Positions 22,301-37,248 of a stretch of 64,000 bases of DNA are shown here, piece by piece. The translations under genes and the position numbers were made by a program. The stretch is from PLanc-01 sp035342095 (lineage in GTDB: Bacteria > Planctomycetota > Phycisphaerae > Sedimentisphaerales > Anaerobacaceae): NCBI GenBank assembly GCA_035342095.1, contig DAOQWL010000008.1:1-64000 (forward strand), given 5' to 3'. A model generated the notes under the pieces. The model saw only the letters and a list, made by a program, of their open reading frames with translations. It made no database searches and was not told where the DNA came from. The stretch's first letter is position 1. Each line of letters starts with the position of its first letter.

Positions 22301-25017
22301 TGGGCGTACAGTTGGGTATAGGCATTGTAGTAGTAGTAATAGTCGTCGTAGTCGTAGGCGTTGGCGTAGGCGTTCGTGTCCTCTGCGTTGACGGTGGCCT
22401 TCGTGGAATTGACAGCCTCCACATCGGCCCCGTTGGCGTCCGCTGTGCCGCCCAGAGCGATGACGGTGATCGTTCCGCTGTTGTTGACGTCGCCATACTC
22501 CGTGTCAATTCCGGTGGCGTAGGTGTTGGCGTACGCGTAGGCGTGGGCGTAGGCGTCGTAGTTGTAGTAGTCGTACTCGTAGGCGTAGGCCTCGGTTTCA
22601 GCGGAGGCTTCGGCGCGGGCATCACTGGAGGCCGCGGCCTGTGCCTCGGCCGTGCCGCCTGTGGCCGTGACGGTGATGGCCCCGGTGTTGTTCACGTCGC
22701 TGTCGAGGTCTTCCTCGTCGTAGTATTCAGTAGAGATTCCATAGGCTTCAGCCGAGGCGTAGGCGTAAGCGTAGGCGTAGGCATAGTCCTGGGTGTAGGC
22801 GTAGGTGTAGCTGGCCTCGGCGTCGGGGTCGTCGGCGTCGGCATACGCGTTGACGCTGGCATTGCCCTCGGCACGGGCCGTGCCGCCTGTGGCTGCGACC
22901 GTGATGGCCCCGGCGTTGTCCACATCGCCGGCCTCGACCTCAATTCCGACAGCGTACGCATCGGCGTCGGCGCTGCTGGCGTACCCGTAGGCGTAAGCAT
23001 ATGCATACGCACTGGTGTCGGCTTCATTGGCGTCGGCGAGGGCGTTGGCGGTGGAGTTGGCCGTTCCCCCGGTGGCCGTGACGTTGACGTCGCCTGTGTT
23101 GTTGACGTTGCCGCTGGCGTGAATTCCATAGGCCTCGGCGTTGGCTTGAGCCTGATTGGCGTACGCGTACGCGTAGGCGTAGTAGTCTTGTTCGTCGCTG
23201 ATACTCGTGGCACTGGCGTTGGCTGTTCCGCCTGTGGCTGTGACGACGATATCTCCTGTGTTGTTGACGTCGACGACGCCGTAGTCGTAGTCTTCGTGAC
23301 CGGCGATTCCGTAGGCTTCTGCGGCGGCATACGCGTAGGAGTAGGTGGTGTTGTCATCGTCGGTGTCTGTGGCAGTGGCGTTGGCCGTTCCGCCTGTGGC
23401 TGTGACGGCGACATCACCTGTGTTGTCGATGGTGACGGCGTTGGCGTCTTCGCTGTACGAGCCGATTCCGTAGGCCTCGGCGTTGGCGTTGGCACGGGCC
23501 TGGTAGTCGTTGCTGTCCGCGGTGGCCGTTCCGCCCGTGGCCATGACGACGACATCGCCTGTGTTGTTGATGGCGACGGTATTCACGTCGCCCTCGGCGT
23601 ATGCCCCGATCCCGTAGGCTTCGGCGTCGGCATAGGCTTGGGCATAACTGTAGGCGTAGTACTCATTGGCGTCCGCGATGGCTATTCCGCCTGTCGCCGC
23701 AACGTTGACATCGGCAGTGTTGTCGATAGTGAGATCGTCGCCGTAGTAGCTCTCAGCGACAACTCCGTAGGCCTCAGCGTCGGCGTAGGCATAGGCGTAG
23801 TAGTCTTCACTGGACGCGGTGGCCGTTCCACTCGTGGCCACGACGGTGACAGCCCCTGCATTGGTGATGGTCACGTCGTTGACGCCGTAGTCGCCATCCG
23901 CGAAGATCCCGTAGGCCTCGGTGCCGGCGTAGGCATAGGCGTAGCTGTCGTCGCTGTCGGCATCGGCCTCACCGCCCGCGGCTGTGACCGCGAGGGTTCC
24001 CGTGTTGTTGACGGCGACGTCGTTGACGTCGACATCTGTGTAGATTCCATACGCCTCGGCATAGGCCGTAGCTTCGCCATACCCGGAGGTGACGCTGGCC
24101 GTTCCGCCTGTGCTCGTGACGGCTATGTTGCCTGTGTTGGTGACGTTGCCTTCCGTTTCAATCGCTTCGGCGTAGGCCTCGGCGTCCGCGTAGGCGTAGT
24201 TGTTCGTGGTATTGGCGTCGGCCATACCGCCTGTGGCGGTGAGGGTGATGTCGCCGGTGTTGTTGACGTCTCCGTAGGCGTCGATTCCGTCGGCGTCGGC
24301 CCAGGCATAGGCGTAGGCGGAATAGGCGGCATCAACCTCGACGTTGCCGCCCGTGGATGTGACGGTGATATCGCCCGTGTTGGTGAGGTTGTTGTCGGCC
24401 TCAATTCCATCGGAATCGGCGTAAGCCTCGGCATAGGCGGAACCAGAGGTGTCATACACCGTGGCGGTGCCGCCCGTGTTCGTGACGACAATATCCCCCG
24501 TATTGCTGACGTCGCCAGAACCGACGAGCCCCGCAGCTTCGACGTACGCGTAGGCGTCGGCGGTGTTGGAGTCCGCGGTGCCGCCCAGGGCGATGATCGT
24601 GATGGCGCCGCTGTTGACGAGGCTGTCTCCATCGCCCCAGAGGCCGTACACCCAGATACTCGCGTCCCTGTAACCGCTTCCGACCGTGTTGCCGCCCGTT
24701 GCGTTGACGTCGATTGCCCCGGTATTCACGATATTCGCGTCGGCGTATACGCCGTACGCATAAAACGTGACGTCGTCATAGAGGTCGGGGTCGGTCTCGC
24801 CGTAGGCCCCAAGGAAGACGGTCTGGTTGTTCGTGTAAGAGGGATCGCCGGTCAATTCGAGCCCATACACGTCGTTGCCGTCGTGCAGGTTGGACTCGGT
24901 GTTGTTGACGGCCGCTCCCACGGCGCCGGGCCAGATCCCCACCGTGAGGATTGCCAGCAGAGCGACGAGTGTCGCCCGCAACCGAATGACTTGATTCACT
25001 CCCTTAAACCTTTGCAT
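19327..25017 (-). CDS. Giant Ala/Tyr-rich repeat autotransporter
   Basis: A 1896-residue secreted outer-membrane protein. The ATG at 25017 follows AGGAG by eight bases and opens a signal peptide (RLRATLVALLAILTVGIW, cleavage near GAVGAA). Residues of about 95-1430 are a passenger of about 24 degenerate units. Each has a core such as VNNTGDITVTATGG followed by a stretch dominated by alternating Ala and Tyr (for example AYAYAYADAEAYGI). The regular NNTG/TGG spacing suggests a beta-solenoid with asparagine ladders. From about residue 1620 is an autotransporter beta-barrel (GVFFEPYYSWIDKDADPLGY, YAANVGDNLLGLYLGYGQSD) ending in SWSF, with the terminal Phe needed for barrel assembly. Adhesion or surface-layer function is likely; no enzyme motif is seen. 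A terminator follows. Confidence 0.85.
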   Translation of the reverse strand: MQRFKGVNQVIRLRATLVALLAILTVGIWPGAVGAAVNNTESNLHDGNDVYGLELTGDPSYTNNQTVFLGAYGETDPDLYDDVTFYAYGVYADANIVNTGAIDVNATGGNTVGSGYRDASIWVYGLWGDGDSLVNSGAITIIALGGTADSNTADAYAYVEAAGLVGSGDVSNTGDIVVTNTGGTATVYDTSGSAYAEAYADSDGIEADNNLTNTGDITVTSTGGNVEVDAAYSAYAYAWADADGIDAYGDVNNTGDITLTATGGMADANTTNNYAYADAEAYAEAIETEGNVTNTGNIAVTSTGGTASVTSGYGEATAYAEAYGIYTDVDVNDVAVNNTGTLAVTAAGGEADADSDDSYAYAYAGTEAYGIFADGDYGVNDVTITNAGAVTVVATSGTATASSEDYYAYAYADAEAYGVVAESYYGDDLTIDNTADVNVAATGGIAIADANEYYAYSYAQAYADAEAYGIGAYAEGDVNTVAINNTGDVVVMATGGTATADSNDYQARANANAEAYGIGSYSEDANAVTIDNTGDVAVTATGGTANATATDTDDDNTTYSYAYAAAEAYGIAGHEDYDYGVVDVNNTGDIVVTATGGTANASATSISDEQDYYAYAYAYANQAQANAEAYGIHASGNVNNTGDVNVTATGGTANSTANALADANEADTSAYAYAYAYGYASSADADAYAVGIEVEAGDVDNAGAITVAATGGTARAEGNASVNAYADADDPDAEASYTYAYTQDYAYAYAYAYASAEAYGISTEYYDEEDLDSDVNNTGAITVTATGGTAEAQAAASSDARAEASAETEAYAYEYDYYNYDAYAHAYAYANTYATGIDTEYGDVNNSGTITVIALGGTADANGADVEAVNSTKATVNAEDTNAYANAYDYDDYYYYYNAYTQLYAQASAYGYGIDADGDVNNTGTITVTSTGGTARADVADAYASSQAQATADANTAGDDSAYANADASTGARSYAYAYAHGNATGIEADGDVTNTGAITVTGAGGVADANAYSGVSVSANATADANTASTSGYAEASAQVDYTYAEADAYAAGYATGIEANGDIDNAGLITVVATGGEASAYTETSVEAEAAADDDADADAENYGYSDAYAYAYAYGIYGDSCVDNTGDVNVVATGGVANATSTAYAGAYADATAGEGEAYANYTDATTHAYANANAYAQAYGIYADDEIVNSGAITVTATGGTTTANASVTTTAEASAYAEPDEAEFEPADDAETYASAEADAYGYANANADAYASAYGLYSSDSGVTNTATITVTATGGTAYAGAFAEVYGEATADANDPDGESYADAYARAEAYSNADARAYAYGIWSGDEVDYLPCETSDPWDVNNTGDIVVTAIGGVVDGNSAAYAHAYANADQASDDDCDLDGTYLDASAYAYGIYAHGDVINSGRITATAIGGEGFDSYAYGIYMGSSGRLTNTGVIRPVADTRVYEVFVGSGTTTLVDTYNMTLDGDPRQPTFGIANGATLQLNDATLTVTAVSGETLWDRQYCLFERLGPNAWVDGSFGAVEALNPNTTVTYHDQNTFNSEDDAVSLAYTPEASATTASSAVERQAVTQAIDTVHGHISNLFMQNLLSSPGSDLVVDAGPTPETFALARSSATKSAGVFFEPYYSWIDKDADPLGYDAGLWGFTAGYAANVGDNLLGLYLGYGQSDIDYTGDGYNRNSEDQDVIIGGFTGLTRWDPWTLRYGLTAFYGDHDYSGLTGLDLEERESASYNSYGTAVTVMGGYTITRGAHVFLPEAGLNWYWTHREEFTTDATNPNWDTTYSGMHQHDLQAEASIRWLSTFTRGETQVTPSAAIGIRQLLTDDEITVEQSVNGANPVDVKWERDRTAMTLSGSLTLAKSPYALSLAYDGEYSSDADRHNVWLRCSWSF
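20740..24730 (-). repeat. About 24 protein-level repeats in the autotransporter passenger
   Basis: Each unit spans about 45-75 codons and centres on an N-N-T-G ... x-GG motif followed by Ala/Tyr/Asp/Glu-rich sequence. I count 24 glycine-pair cores. At DNA level the repeats are degenerate, but GCCTAC-type hexamers recur. Such an array could change length by recombination. Confidence 0.75.
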
Positions 25018-26109
25018 GTTTTCTCTCCTAACCCGAATCCGTGAAGATGCCTGCTCATTCCCAACCGAACCGAACACCGCAGGCGAGCTGCGCTCATACC
25101 CATCTGGCTAACGTTTGCTCCTCAGAAATCCCGACTTCCCTTGCGTCACCTCCTTTCAATGCCGCATGCCTCTTCGACCTTCGATCCTGGCTGCCGACAT
25201 TGCGGGTACTCTTGTGTCTGGATGGCGCCCCATCCCCGCGCAACCCGCCAGACGGTACCTGATTCATTTGCTGCTACATTGTCTGTTTGTCAAATTGCGG
25301 ACCGACCAGGACAGCGCCGGTCAATAGTCGCACAGAACAACCACGAATGCTGCCATGAACCCTTGCTGGATCCGGCCCCAAACCCTCTCGTATTCCAGAT
25401 GCCCGGAACCTCACGCAAGCCATTCGCACCCAGGCTCTCGAACCTGTCGCAGGTGCCTGACCTCTTTGTGCCGTGACCCATGTTCATCGCAACCCTGTCC
25501 TCAATATCATCTTAGGGCGCATTATCGGGAATGCGTCGGGATAGGCAAGGAAAAAAGAGCCTCATCCGTGACTTTTTTGCTGATTCTCCCGCAGGGCGGG
25601 GTGTCAAAATGCGTAATGCGGGAAAGGCTGAAATGATAAGCTGGGTAATTTGTCCCTGTCTCCCGGTTCGCTCGTTCGATGAGACGCCGCGCGGAGATCT
25701 CGGGTAATTCAAGAGAATCATTGTCCTGGTAATGGCCTGGGTACGGCCGGGCGTTCCTTCGATGCGCCGGCTCGCTCCCGAACCGCGCGTCCGCCTGGCG
25801 GCTCCAGCACGGCACCCTGTGCTCCCTCGCGTCTTCGCGGGCAGGCGGATGGAGGAATCCTGCGAGGGGGAGGAAGGGAGCGTCGGGTCGCCACCCCTGG
25901 CACGGGGTCCCGACGCCTGCTGTCTTGGCAAGTCGTGAATAAGCAATTTGCATGTTAGTATTAGAATGGCTTATCGTGTATATTAACGGATCTTCCGCCT
26001 TTCCCGGCCCGGATAGCGTATGATATACCAGCCCGGATAGCGTATGATATAGAGGCTTCCGACCGGCGGCGCCCTGTGGCTTCGCCGATGGACCTTTTCG
26101 GGGAACCCA
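25018..26109. other. Long intergenic region upstream of gltB
   Basis: Nearly 1.1 kb between the divergent autotransporter and gltB genes. Long open frames here are the tail of a frame antisense to gltB or have no protein character. I see no RNA gene. The only clear structure is the tandem repeat at 26007-26051. Promoters for both flanking genes must lie here, but none is convincing. Confidence 0.4.
26007..26051 (+). repeat. Tandem 21-bp direct repeat ahead of gltB
   Basis: Two identical 21-base units (26007-26027 and 26031-26051, each beginning GCCCGGATAGCGTATGATAT) separated by CCA, a 24-base period. They end 58 bases before the gltB ATG. This is a plausible pair of operator sites or a promoter-proximal duplication. 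Confidence 0.6.
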
Positions 26110-30727
<4,618 letters not shown>

Positions 30728-30735
<8 letters not shown>

Positions 30736-32164
30736 GCTCAAGGGGTTTTTGAAGTACGAACGTCGGGAGGTCGGGCATCGGTCTGTCGAGGAGCGAGTCC
30801 ATGACTTCAACGAGATCGATCTCCCGCTGACGCCGGACGCGATTCGCAAACAGGCGGCGCGGTGTATGGATTGCGGCATTCCCTTCTGTCACGGCGCGGG
30901 CTGCCCGGTGGGCAACTCGATCCCCGACATGAACGAGTTCGTGTACAAGGGCCAGTGGGAACAGGCCTGTCGCATCCTGCACGAGACGAACAACTTCCCT
31001 GAAGTGACGGGACGGATCTGCCCGGCGCCGTGTGAGACGGCCTGCACCCTGGCGGTCAGCGACCATCCCGTTCTGATCCGGCACATCGAGTATCAGATCG
31101 TCGAGCGGGGATTCCAGGAGGGATGGATCAAGCCGCTGCCAGCGCCGAAGAAGACGGGCCGGCGGGTCGCGGTCGTCGGCTCGGGACCTGCGGGTCTGGC
31201 CGCCGCCCAGCAGTTGGCGCGGGCGGGGCACAGCGTCGTGGTCTTCGAACGGGACGAACGGGTCGGCGGCATGCTCCGCTACGGGATTCCCGACTTCAAG
31301 CTCGGCAAGCACATTCTCGACCGGCGCATCGAGCAGCTCCTAGCCGAAGGCGTCGAGTTTCAGACCGGCGTCGATGTCGGCAAGGACATCTCCGCCCACT
31401 ACCTGCGGACGATGTTCGACGGCATCTGTCTGGCGATGGGGGCCCGTCAGCCTCGCGACATCGCCGTACCCGGTCGGGAACTCGGCAACATCCTCTTTGC
31501 GATGGACTACCTGACGGCCCAGAACAAGCTCTGCGCCGCCGAGGCGCTGGGCGACATCCCGAGGATCACCGCCCGGGACAAGACGGTCATCGTCCTCGGC
31601 GGCGGTGACACCGGCAGCGACTGCGTCGGCACCGCCCGTCGGCAGCGGGCCAGGGAGATCTATCAACTGGAGATCCTGCCCAAGCCGCCCGAATCGCGGC
31701 CGGAAGACACTCCCTGGCCGATGTGGCCGCGAATGATGCGGACCTCCTCTTCGCATGAAGAGGGCTGCGAGCGGCGATGGAGCGTGCAGACGAAGGCCTT
31801 CGGCGGCCACAGCAATGGCTCTGTGAAGGAACTGCACGCCTGCAAGGTGGAGTGGACGAATAACAACGGCTCCTGGAAGCTCGCAGAACTGCCGGGGACG
31901 GAGTTTACGCTCCAGGCGGACCTGATCCTGCTGGCTCTGGGCTTCGTTCACGTCGTTCATGAGGGCTTGGTGAAGGATTTGGGCTTGCAACTTGACGCAA
32001 AAGGGAATGTAATAGCGGCCGATTGCCAGACCAGCGAACCGTGGGTGTTCGCGGCTGGCGATACGATCAGTGGCGCCTCGCTGGTGGTCCGAGCGATCAA
32101 CAGCGGACGTGAGGCGGCGGCGGCAATGGACCGTTGGCTGCGTCAAGGCCTCCCCACGCGATAG
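30728..32164 (+). CDS. gltD: Glutamate synthase small subunit
   Basis: A 478-residue FAD- and iron-sulphur-containing beta subunit that passes electrons from NAD(P)H to GltB. The N-terminal cysteine clusters for 4Fe-4S centres are ARCMDCGIPFCHG and GRICPAPCETACTL. The FAD site is VAVVGSGPAGLAAAQQLARA, and the NAD(P)H site is VIVLGGGDTGSDCVGTA. It ends in the usual FAD-contact region AAGDTISGASLVVRAINSGR. The ATG lies inside the end of gltB (8-base overlap). About 210 bases follow before carB with no recognisable terminator, so read-through into the carbamoyl-phosphate genes is possible. Confidence 0.97.
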
Positions 32165-32375
32165 AGCGTGCAGGAGTCCATCCCCCAGTGACGCAGCAAA
32201 CCCCTGCCCGTGCGCTCCGTAGAAGGACTGGAAGGCCACGGACGTGGGTGGGGTATCCAAAAACCATCCCCCAAGCGCAGTTCTGCGGTGTGACAGGTGA
32301 CAGCCTGATGGAGGGGTCGGCGTGCAGGTGCAGGCCGGGACCCGGACTCCAAGGGATGGAGGACTATAGACAACT

Positions 32376-35300
32376 ATGCCGAAACGGAAGGACATCCACA
32401 AGATCCTGATCATCGGATCGGGACCGATTGTCATCGGGCAGGCGTGCGAGTTCGACTACTCGGGCGCCCAGGCGTGCAAGGTGCTCCGCAAGGAGGGCTT
32501 CCAGGTTGTCCTGGTCAACAGCAATCCGGCGACGATCATGACGGACCCGGAGGTGGCGGACCGGACGTACATCGAGCCGATCACGCCGGAGATGGTCGAG
32601 AAGGTCATTCGTCGGGAGAGACCGGACAGCCTGCTCCCGACGCTGGGCGGCCAGACCGGCCTGAACACCGCGGTGGCCCTCGCGGAGAGCGGCGTGCTCA
32701 AGAAGTACGGCGTCAAGATGCTCGGCGCCAATCTCCGCTCGATCAAGAAGGCGGAGGAACGCGACCTGTTCAAGAAGACGATCCTCGACATCGGTCTGGA
32801 GGTCCCCAAGAGCGGATACGCGGAATCCTGGGAGCAGGCCAAGGAGATTGTCAAGGAGACAGGCTTTCCCGCCATCATCCGGCCCTCCTACACCCTGGGC
32901 GGCACCGGCGGCAACATCGCCTACAACGCGGAGGAGTATGAGAAGTACATCCACTGGGGCCTAGCCCTCAGTCCTAAGCACCAGGTGCTCATCGAGGAGT
33001 CGGTCATCGGGTGGAAGGAATACGAGCTGGAAGTCATGCGGGACCGCAAGGACAACGTGGTCATCGTCTGCTCCATCGAGAACCTCGACCCGATGGGCAT
33101 TCACACAGGCGACAGCATCACCGTCGCCCCTGCCCAAACCCTCACCGATAAAGAGTACCAGATCATGCGGGACGCGTCCCTGAAGATCATCCGGGCCATC
33201 GGTGTCGAGACGGGCGGCTCGAACATCCAGTTCGCGGTGAACCCCGCCAACGGCAAGCTCTATGTGATCGAGATGAACCCTCGTGTGTCGCGCAGCTCGG
33301 CGCTGGCCTCGAAGGCGACCGGGTTTCCCATCGCCAAGATCGCCTCGCTGCTGGCGGTCGGGTACACGCTGGACGAGATCCCCAACGACATCACGAAGAA
33401 GACGCCGGCCTGCTTCGAGCCGACCATCGATTACTGCGTGGTCAAGTGGCCGCGATTCACGTTCGAGAAGTTCCCGCAGACGCCGCCGGAACTGACGATC
33501 CAGATGAAATCGGTCGGCGAGGCGATGGCCATCGGTCGGACCTTCAAAGAGGCGATGCAGAAGGCCATCCGCTCGCTCGAGATCAATCGGTACGCACTGG
33601 CCGACAAGCACATCGACAATTCGCTTTCGTCGGACCAGTTGAAGGAGCGACTGCGGCGGAGCTACTGGGACAAGCTCTGGTACGTCGCGGAGGCTCTCCG
33701 GCGGGGGATGTCCGTCGAGGAGATCTTCTCGCTTACCAAGATCGACCCGTGGTTCCTGAACAACATCAAGGACATCATCTCGCTCGAAGGGAGACTCCTG
33801 GCCGACAAGGGCAAGCTGCCCGAGGCAGCTATGCTGGAGCAGGCCAAGCAGTACGGCTTCAGTGACAGGTACATGGCCTCGATTGCCGGTGTCTCGGAAC
33901 CCGAGTTCCGCAAGCACCGCCAGTCGCTGGGCATCAACCCGGTCTACAAGACTGTCGATACGTGCGGTGCGGAGTTCGAGGCTGCCACGCCGTATCTGTA
34001 CTCGACCTACGAGAGCGAGTGCGAGGCCAATCCCACGACCCGACGCAAGGTCATGATCCTCGGTGGCGGGCCCAACCGCATCGGGCAGGGCATCGAGTTC
34101 GATTACTGCTGCTGCCACGCTGCCTTCGCGCTTCGGGAGATCGGCGTCGAGTCGATCATGGTCAACTGTAATCCCGAGACGGTCAGCACGGACTACGACA
34201 CGTCCGACCGCTTGTACTTCGAGCCGCTGACCTTCGAGGACGTGATGTCCATCGTCGAGACGGAGAAGCCCGACGGCGTCATCGTCCAGTTCGGCGGCCA
34301 GACGCCCCTGAAGCTGGCGGTCCCGCTGGAGAAGGCCGGCGTCCGGATCGTCGGCACCTCGCCCGACAGCATCGACCTGGCGGAGGACCGCGAGCGGTTC
34401 AACCAGCTCGTCGCGAAGCTCGGGTTGCTCCAGCCGGAAAGCGGGACCGCGACCAGCTACGAGCAGACGCTGGAGATCGCCAACCAGCTCGGGTATCCCT
34501 TGCTGATCCGGCCCTCGTTTGTCCTCGGCGGCCGCGCGATGCGGGTCGTTCACGACGAGAGCGGACTGAGGGCCTGTGTCCAGGAGGCCATCGAAGCCTC
34601 CGAGGAGCATCCGATCCTGATCGACAAGTTCCTGGGCGACGCGACCGAACTGGACGTCGATGCGATCAGCGACGGTCAGACCGTCGTCATCGGCGGCATT
34701 ATGGAGCACATCGAAGAGGCCGGCGTCCATTCCGGCGACAGTGCCTGCTCCATCCCGCCGGTCAATCTCAAGAAACAGGTCATTGACGAGGTGATGCGAC
34801 AAACCAAGCTCCTGGCGATGAACCTGCACGTCAAGGGACTGATGAACGTGCAATACGCGATCAAAGAGGACCGAATCTACATCCTGGAGGTGAACCCGCG
34901 GGCCTCGCGAACGATCCCGTTTGTGAGCAAGGCTATCGGCGTGCCCCTGGCCAAGCTCGCGGCCAAGGTGATGGCCGGCATGACGCTCGAAGAGGTGGGT
35001 TTCACGCAGGAGGTCGTGCCGGGCTACTTCGCGGTGAAGGAGGCTGTGTTCCCCTTCCTGAAGTTCCCCGGCACCGACGTGCTGCTGGGTCCCGAAATGC
35101 TCTCGACGGGCGAGGTGATGGGGATCTCCGAGGACTTCGGGACCGCGTTCGCCAAGAGCCAGATCGCGGCGGGCAACAGCCTCCCGACAGGCGGCAATGT
35201 GCTGTTCAGCGTCAACGACCGGGACAAGCCCAAGGCGGTGGCTCTCGCCCGGCGGCTCCGCGAGCTGGGCTTCCGGATCGTCGCCACGAAGGGCACGTGC

Positions 35301-35585
35301 ATCGAGTTCATCAAGAACAACATCCCGTCGGAGTTCGCGCTGAAGATGACCGAGGGCCGGCCGCACATCGTGGATGCGATCATCAACAAGCAGATCGATC
35401 TGATCGTCAACACCGCGGTCGGCAAGCAGGCGATCAGCGACTCGTTCGCGATCCGGCGCAGCGCGGTGGACCGCCAGGTCCCCTATGTTACGACGATGCG
35501 AGGGGCCGAAGCGGTCGTCAAGGCCATCGAGGCCCTCAGGGACAAGAAGGTCGACGTCAAGGCGATACAGCTATACTATCGATGA
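32376..35585 (+). CDS. carB: Carbamoyl-phosphate synthase large subunit
   Basis: A 1069-residue enzyme that makes carbamoyl phosphate from bicarbonate, ATP and the ammonia delivered by CarA, feeding arginine and pyrimidine synthesis. It has the internal duplication of the family: the first half starts ILIIGSGPIVIGQACEFDYS and the second MILGGGPNRIGQGIEFDYCC. Each half has an ATP-grasp domain (FPAIIRPSYTLGGTGGNIAY and YPLLIRPSFVLGGRAMRV). An allosteric MGS-like domain is at the C-terminus (ATKGTCIEFIKNN). The start is the ATG at 32376 behind GGAGG. Here carB precedes carA, the reverse of the common carAB order. Confidence 0.97.
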   Translation: MPKRKDIHKILIIGSGPIVIGQACEFDYSGAQACKVLRKEGFQVVLVNSNPATIMTDPEVADRTYIEPITPEMVEKVIRRERPDSLLPTLGGQTGLNTAVALAESGVLKKYGVKMLGANLRSIKKAEERDLFKKTILDIGLEVPKSGYAESWEQAKEIVKETGFPAIIRPSYTLGGTGGNIAYNAEEYEKYIHWGLALSPKHQVLIEESVIGWKEYELEVMRDRKDNVVIVCSIENLDPMGIHTGDSITVAPAQTLTDKEYQIMRDASLKIIRAIGVETGGSNIQFAVNPANGKLYVIEMNPRVSRSSALASKATGFPIAKIASLLAVGYTLDEIPNDITKKTPACFEPTIDYCVVKWPRFTFEKFPQTPPELTIQMKSVGEAMAIGRTFKEAMQKAIRSLEINRYALADKHIDNSLSSDQLKERLRRSYWDKLWYVAEALRRGMSVEEIFSLTKIDPWFLNNIKDIISLEGRLLADKGKLPEAAMLEQAKQYGFSDRYMASIAGVSEPEFRKHRQSLGINPVYKTVDTCGAEFEAATPYLYSTYESECEANPTTRRKVMILGGGPNRIGQGIEFDYCCCHAAFALREIGVESIMVNCNPETVSTDYDTSDRLYFEPLTFEDVMSIVETEKPDGVIVQFGGQTPLKLAVPLEKAGVRIVGTSPDSIDLAEDRERFNQLVAKLGLLQPESGTATSYEQTLEIANQLGYPLLIRPSFVLGGRAMRVVHDESGLRACVQEAIEASEEHPILIDKFLGDATELDVDAISDGQTVVIGGIMEHIEEAGVHSGDSACSIPPVNLKKQVIDEVMRQTKLLAMNLHVKGLMNVQYAIKEDRIYILEVNPRASRTIPFVSKAIGVPLAKLAAKVMAGMTLEEVGFTQEVVPGYFAVKEAVFPFLKFPGTDVLLGPEMLSTGEVMGISEDFGTAFAKSQIAAGNSLPTGGNVLFSVNDRDKPKAVALARRLRELGFRIVATKGTCIEFIKNNIPSEFALKMTEGRPHIVDAIINKQIDLIVNTAVGKQAISDSFAIRRSAVDRQVPYVTTMRGAEAVVKAIEALRDKKVDVKAIQLYYR

Positions 35586-35600
35586 AGGATGGTTGATTCT

Positions 35601-35637
35601 GGATGATTGAAAGTGGAAGGGACGGAGTGAATCATCC
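35601..35637 (+). repeat. Inverted repeat in the carB-carA spacer
   Basis: GGATGATT (35601-35608) pairs with AATCATCC (35630-35637) across 21 bases. Further CATCATCC/CATCC copies run to about 35658. It lies between the carB stop and the carA start and could form an RNA hairpin that sets the relative output of the two subunits. Function is unproven. Confidence 0.45.
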
Positions 35638-35671
35638 ATCATCCATATATCCATCATCAATGGAGTTCATT

Positions 35672-36787
<1,116 letters not shown>

Positions 36788-36868
36788 GACGAACAGCGAC
36801 GGTGCGCCGAGCACACCCAACTACGCCGTCCATCTCAGAACAGCGGGCAAAAGTCGCGGGCACCGTTT

Positions 36869-36915
36869 GGAGTTCCGCCTTCAGGCGGATGAAGACCGCG
36901 TAACCGCGGAACTCC
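36869..36915. repeat. Nested REP-like inverted repeat
   Basis: GGAGTTCCGC (36869-36878) is inverted at 36906-36915, and inside it CCGCCT-tc-AGGCGG (36875-36888) forms a second hairpin. It sits in the 460-base gene-free region between carA and the EF-G-like gene. The layout resembles small dispersed palindromic elements; copy number elsewhere cannot be seen. The rest of 36788-37188 shows nothing. Confidence 0.5.
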
Positions 36916-37188
36916 GAACAGGCCATACGCCGACAGGCTGCTCACCGAATTAACGTGGACGGCGTACTACCGCTGACGCCCGGTACGATGAACGCTCAGC
37001 ATTCTCGCGGCAAGGCGAGAGCGGCAGGGTGGGCTATGCCCACCGAACGCCCATATCCAACGCCCGCCCCCTTCCCTTCCAGTTGGCGACATCACGATTC
37101 CGATAAAGCCTCGGCCATGGCAGTCCGCGATCGCTGCGTTCAGTTCGTTGACGATGTTGATCATGTTTCCATCACAGGAAAATGAAGA

Positions 37189-37220
37189 CGGGCCCGGCAA
37201 CCGGATGGCTGTCGGGCCCG
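37189..37220 (-). terminator. Terminator for the EF-G-like gene
   Basis: CGGGCCCG (37189-37196) pairs with CGGGCCCG (37213-37220) across 16 bases. On the minus strand TCTTCATTTTCC follows. It lies 29 bases beyond the stop codon. Confidence 0.6.
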
Positions 37221-37248
37221 CGATGTGTCAGGATGCGAGCGGGGAAGC

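Noticed and set aside
20740..24730. CRISPR-like periodicity
   Set aside because: The units are coding, of variable length and degenerate, with no identical direct repeats or unique spacers and no cas genes.
22312..25044. 910-codon Gly/Val-rich open frame on the plus strand opposite the autotransporter
   Set aside because: Its GVGVGVG pattern is the direct complement of the Ala/Tyr repeat codons; the autotransporter has signal peptide, barrel, ribosome-binding site and terminator.
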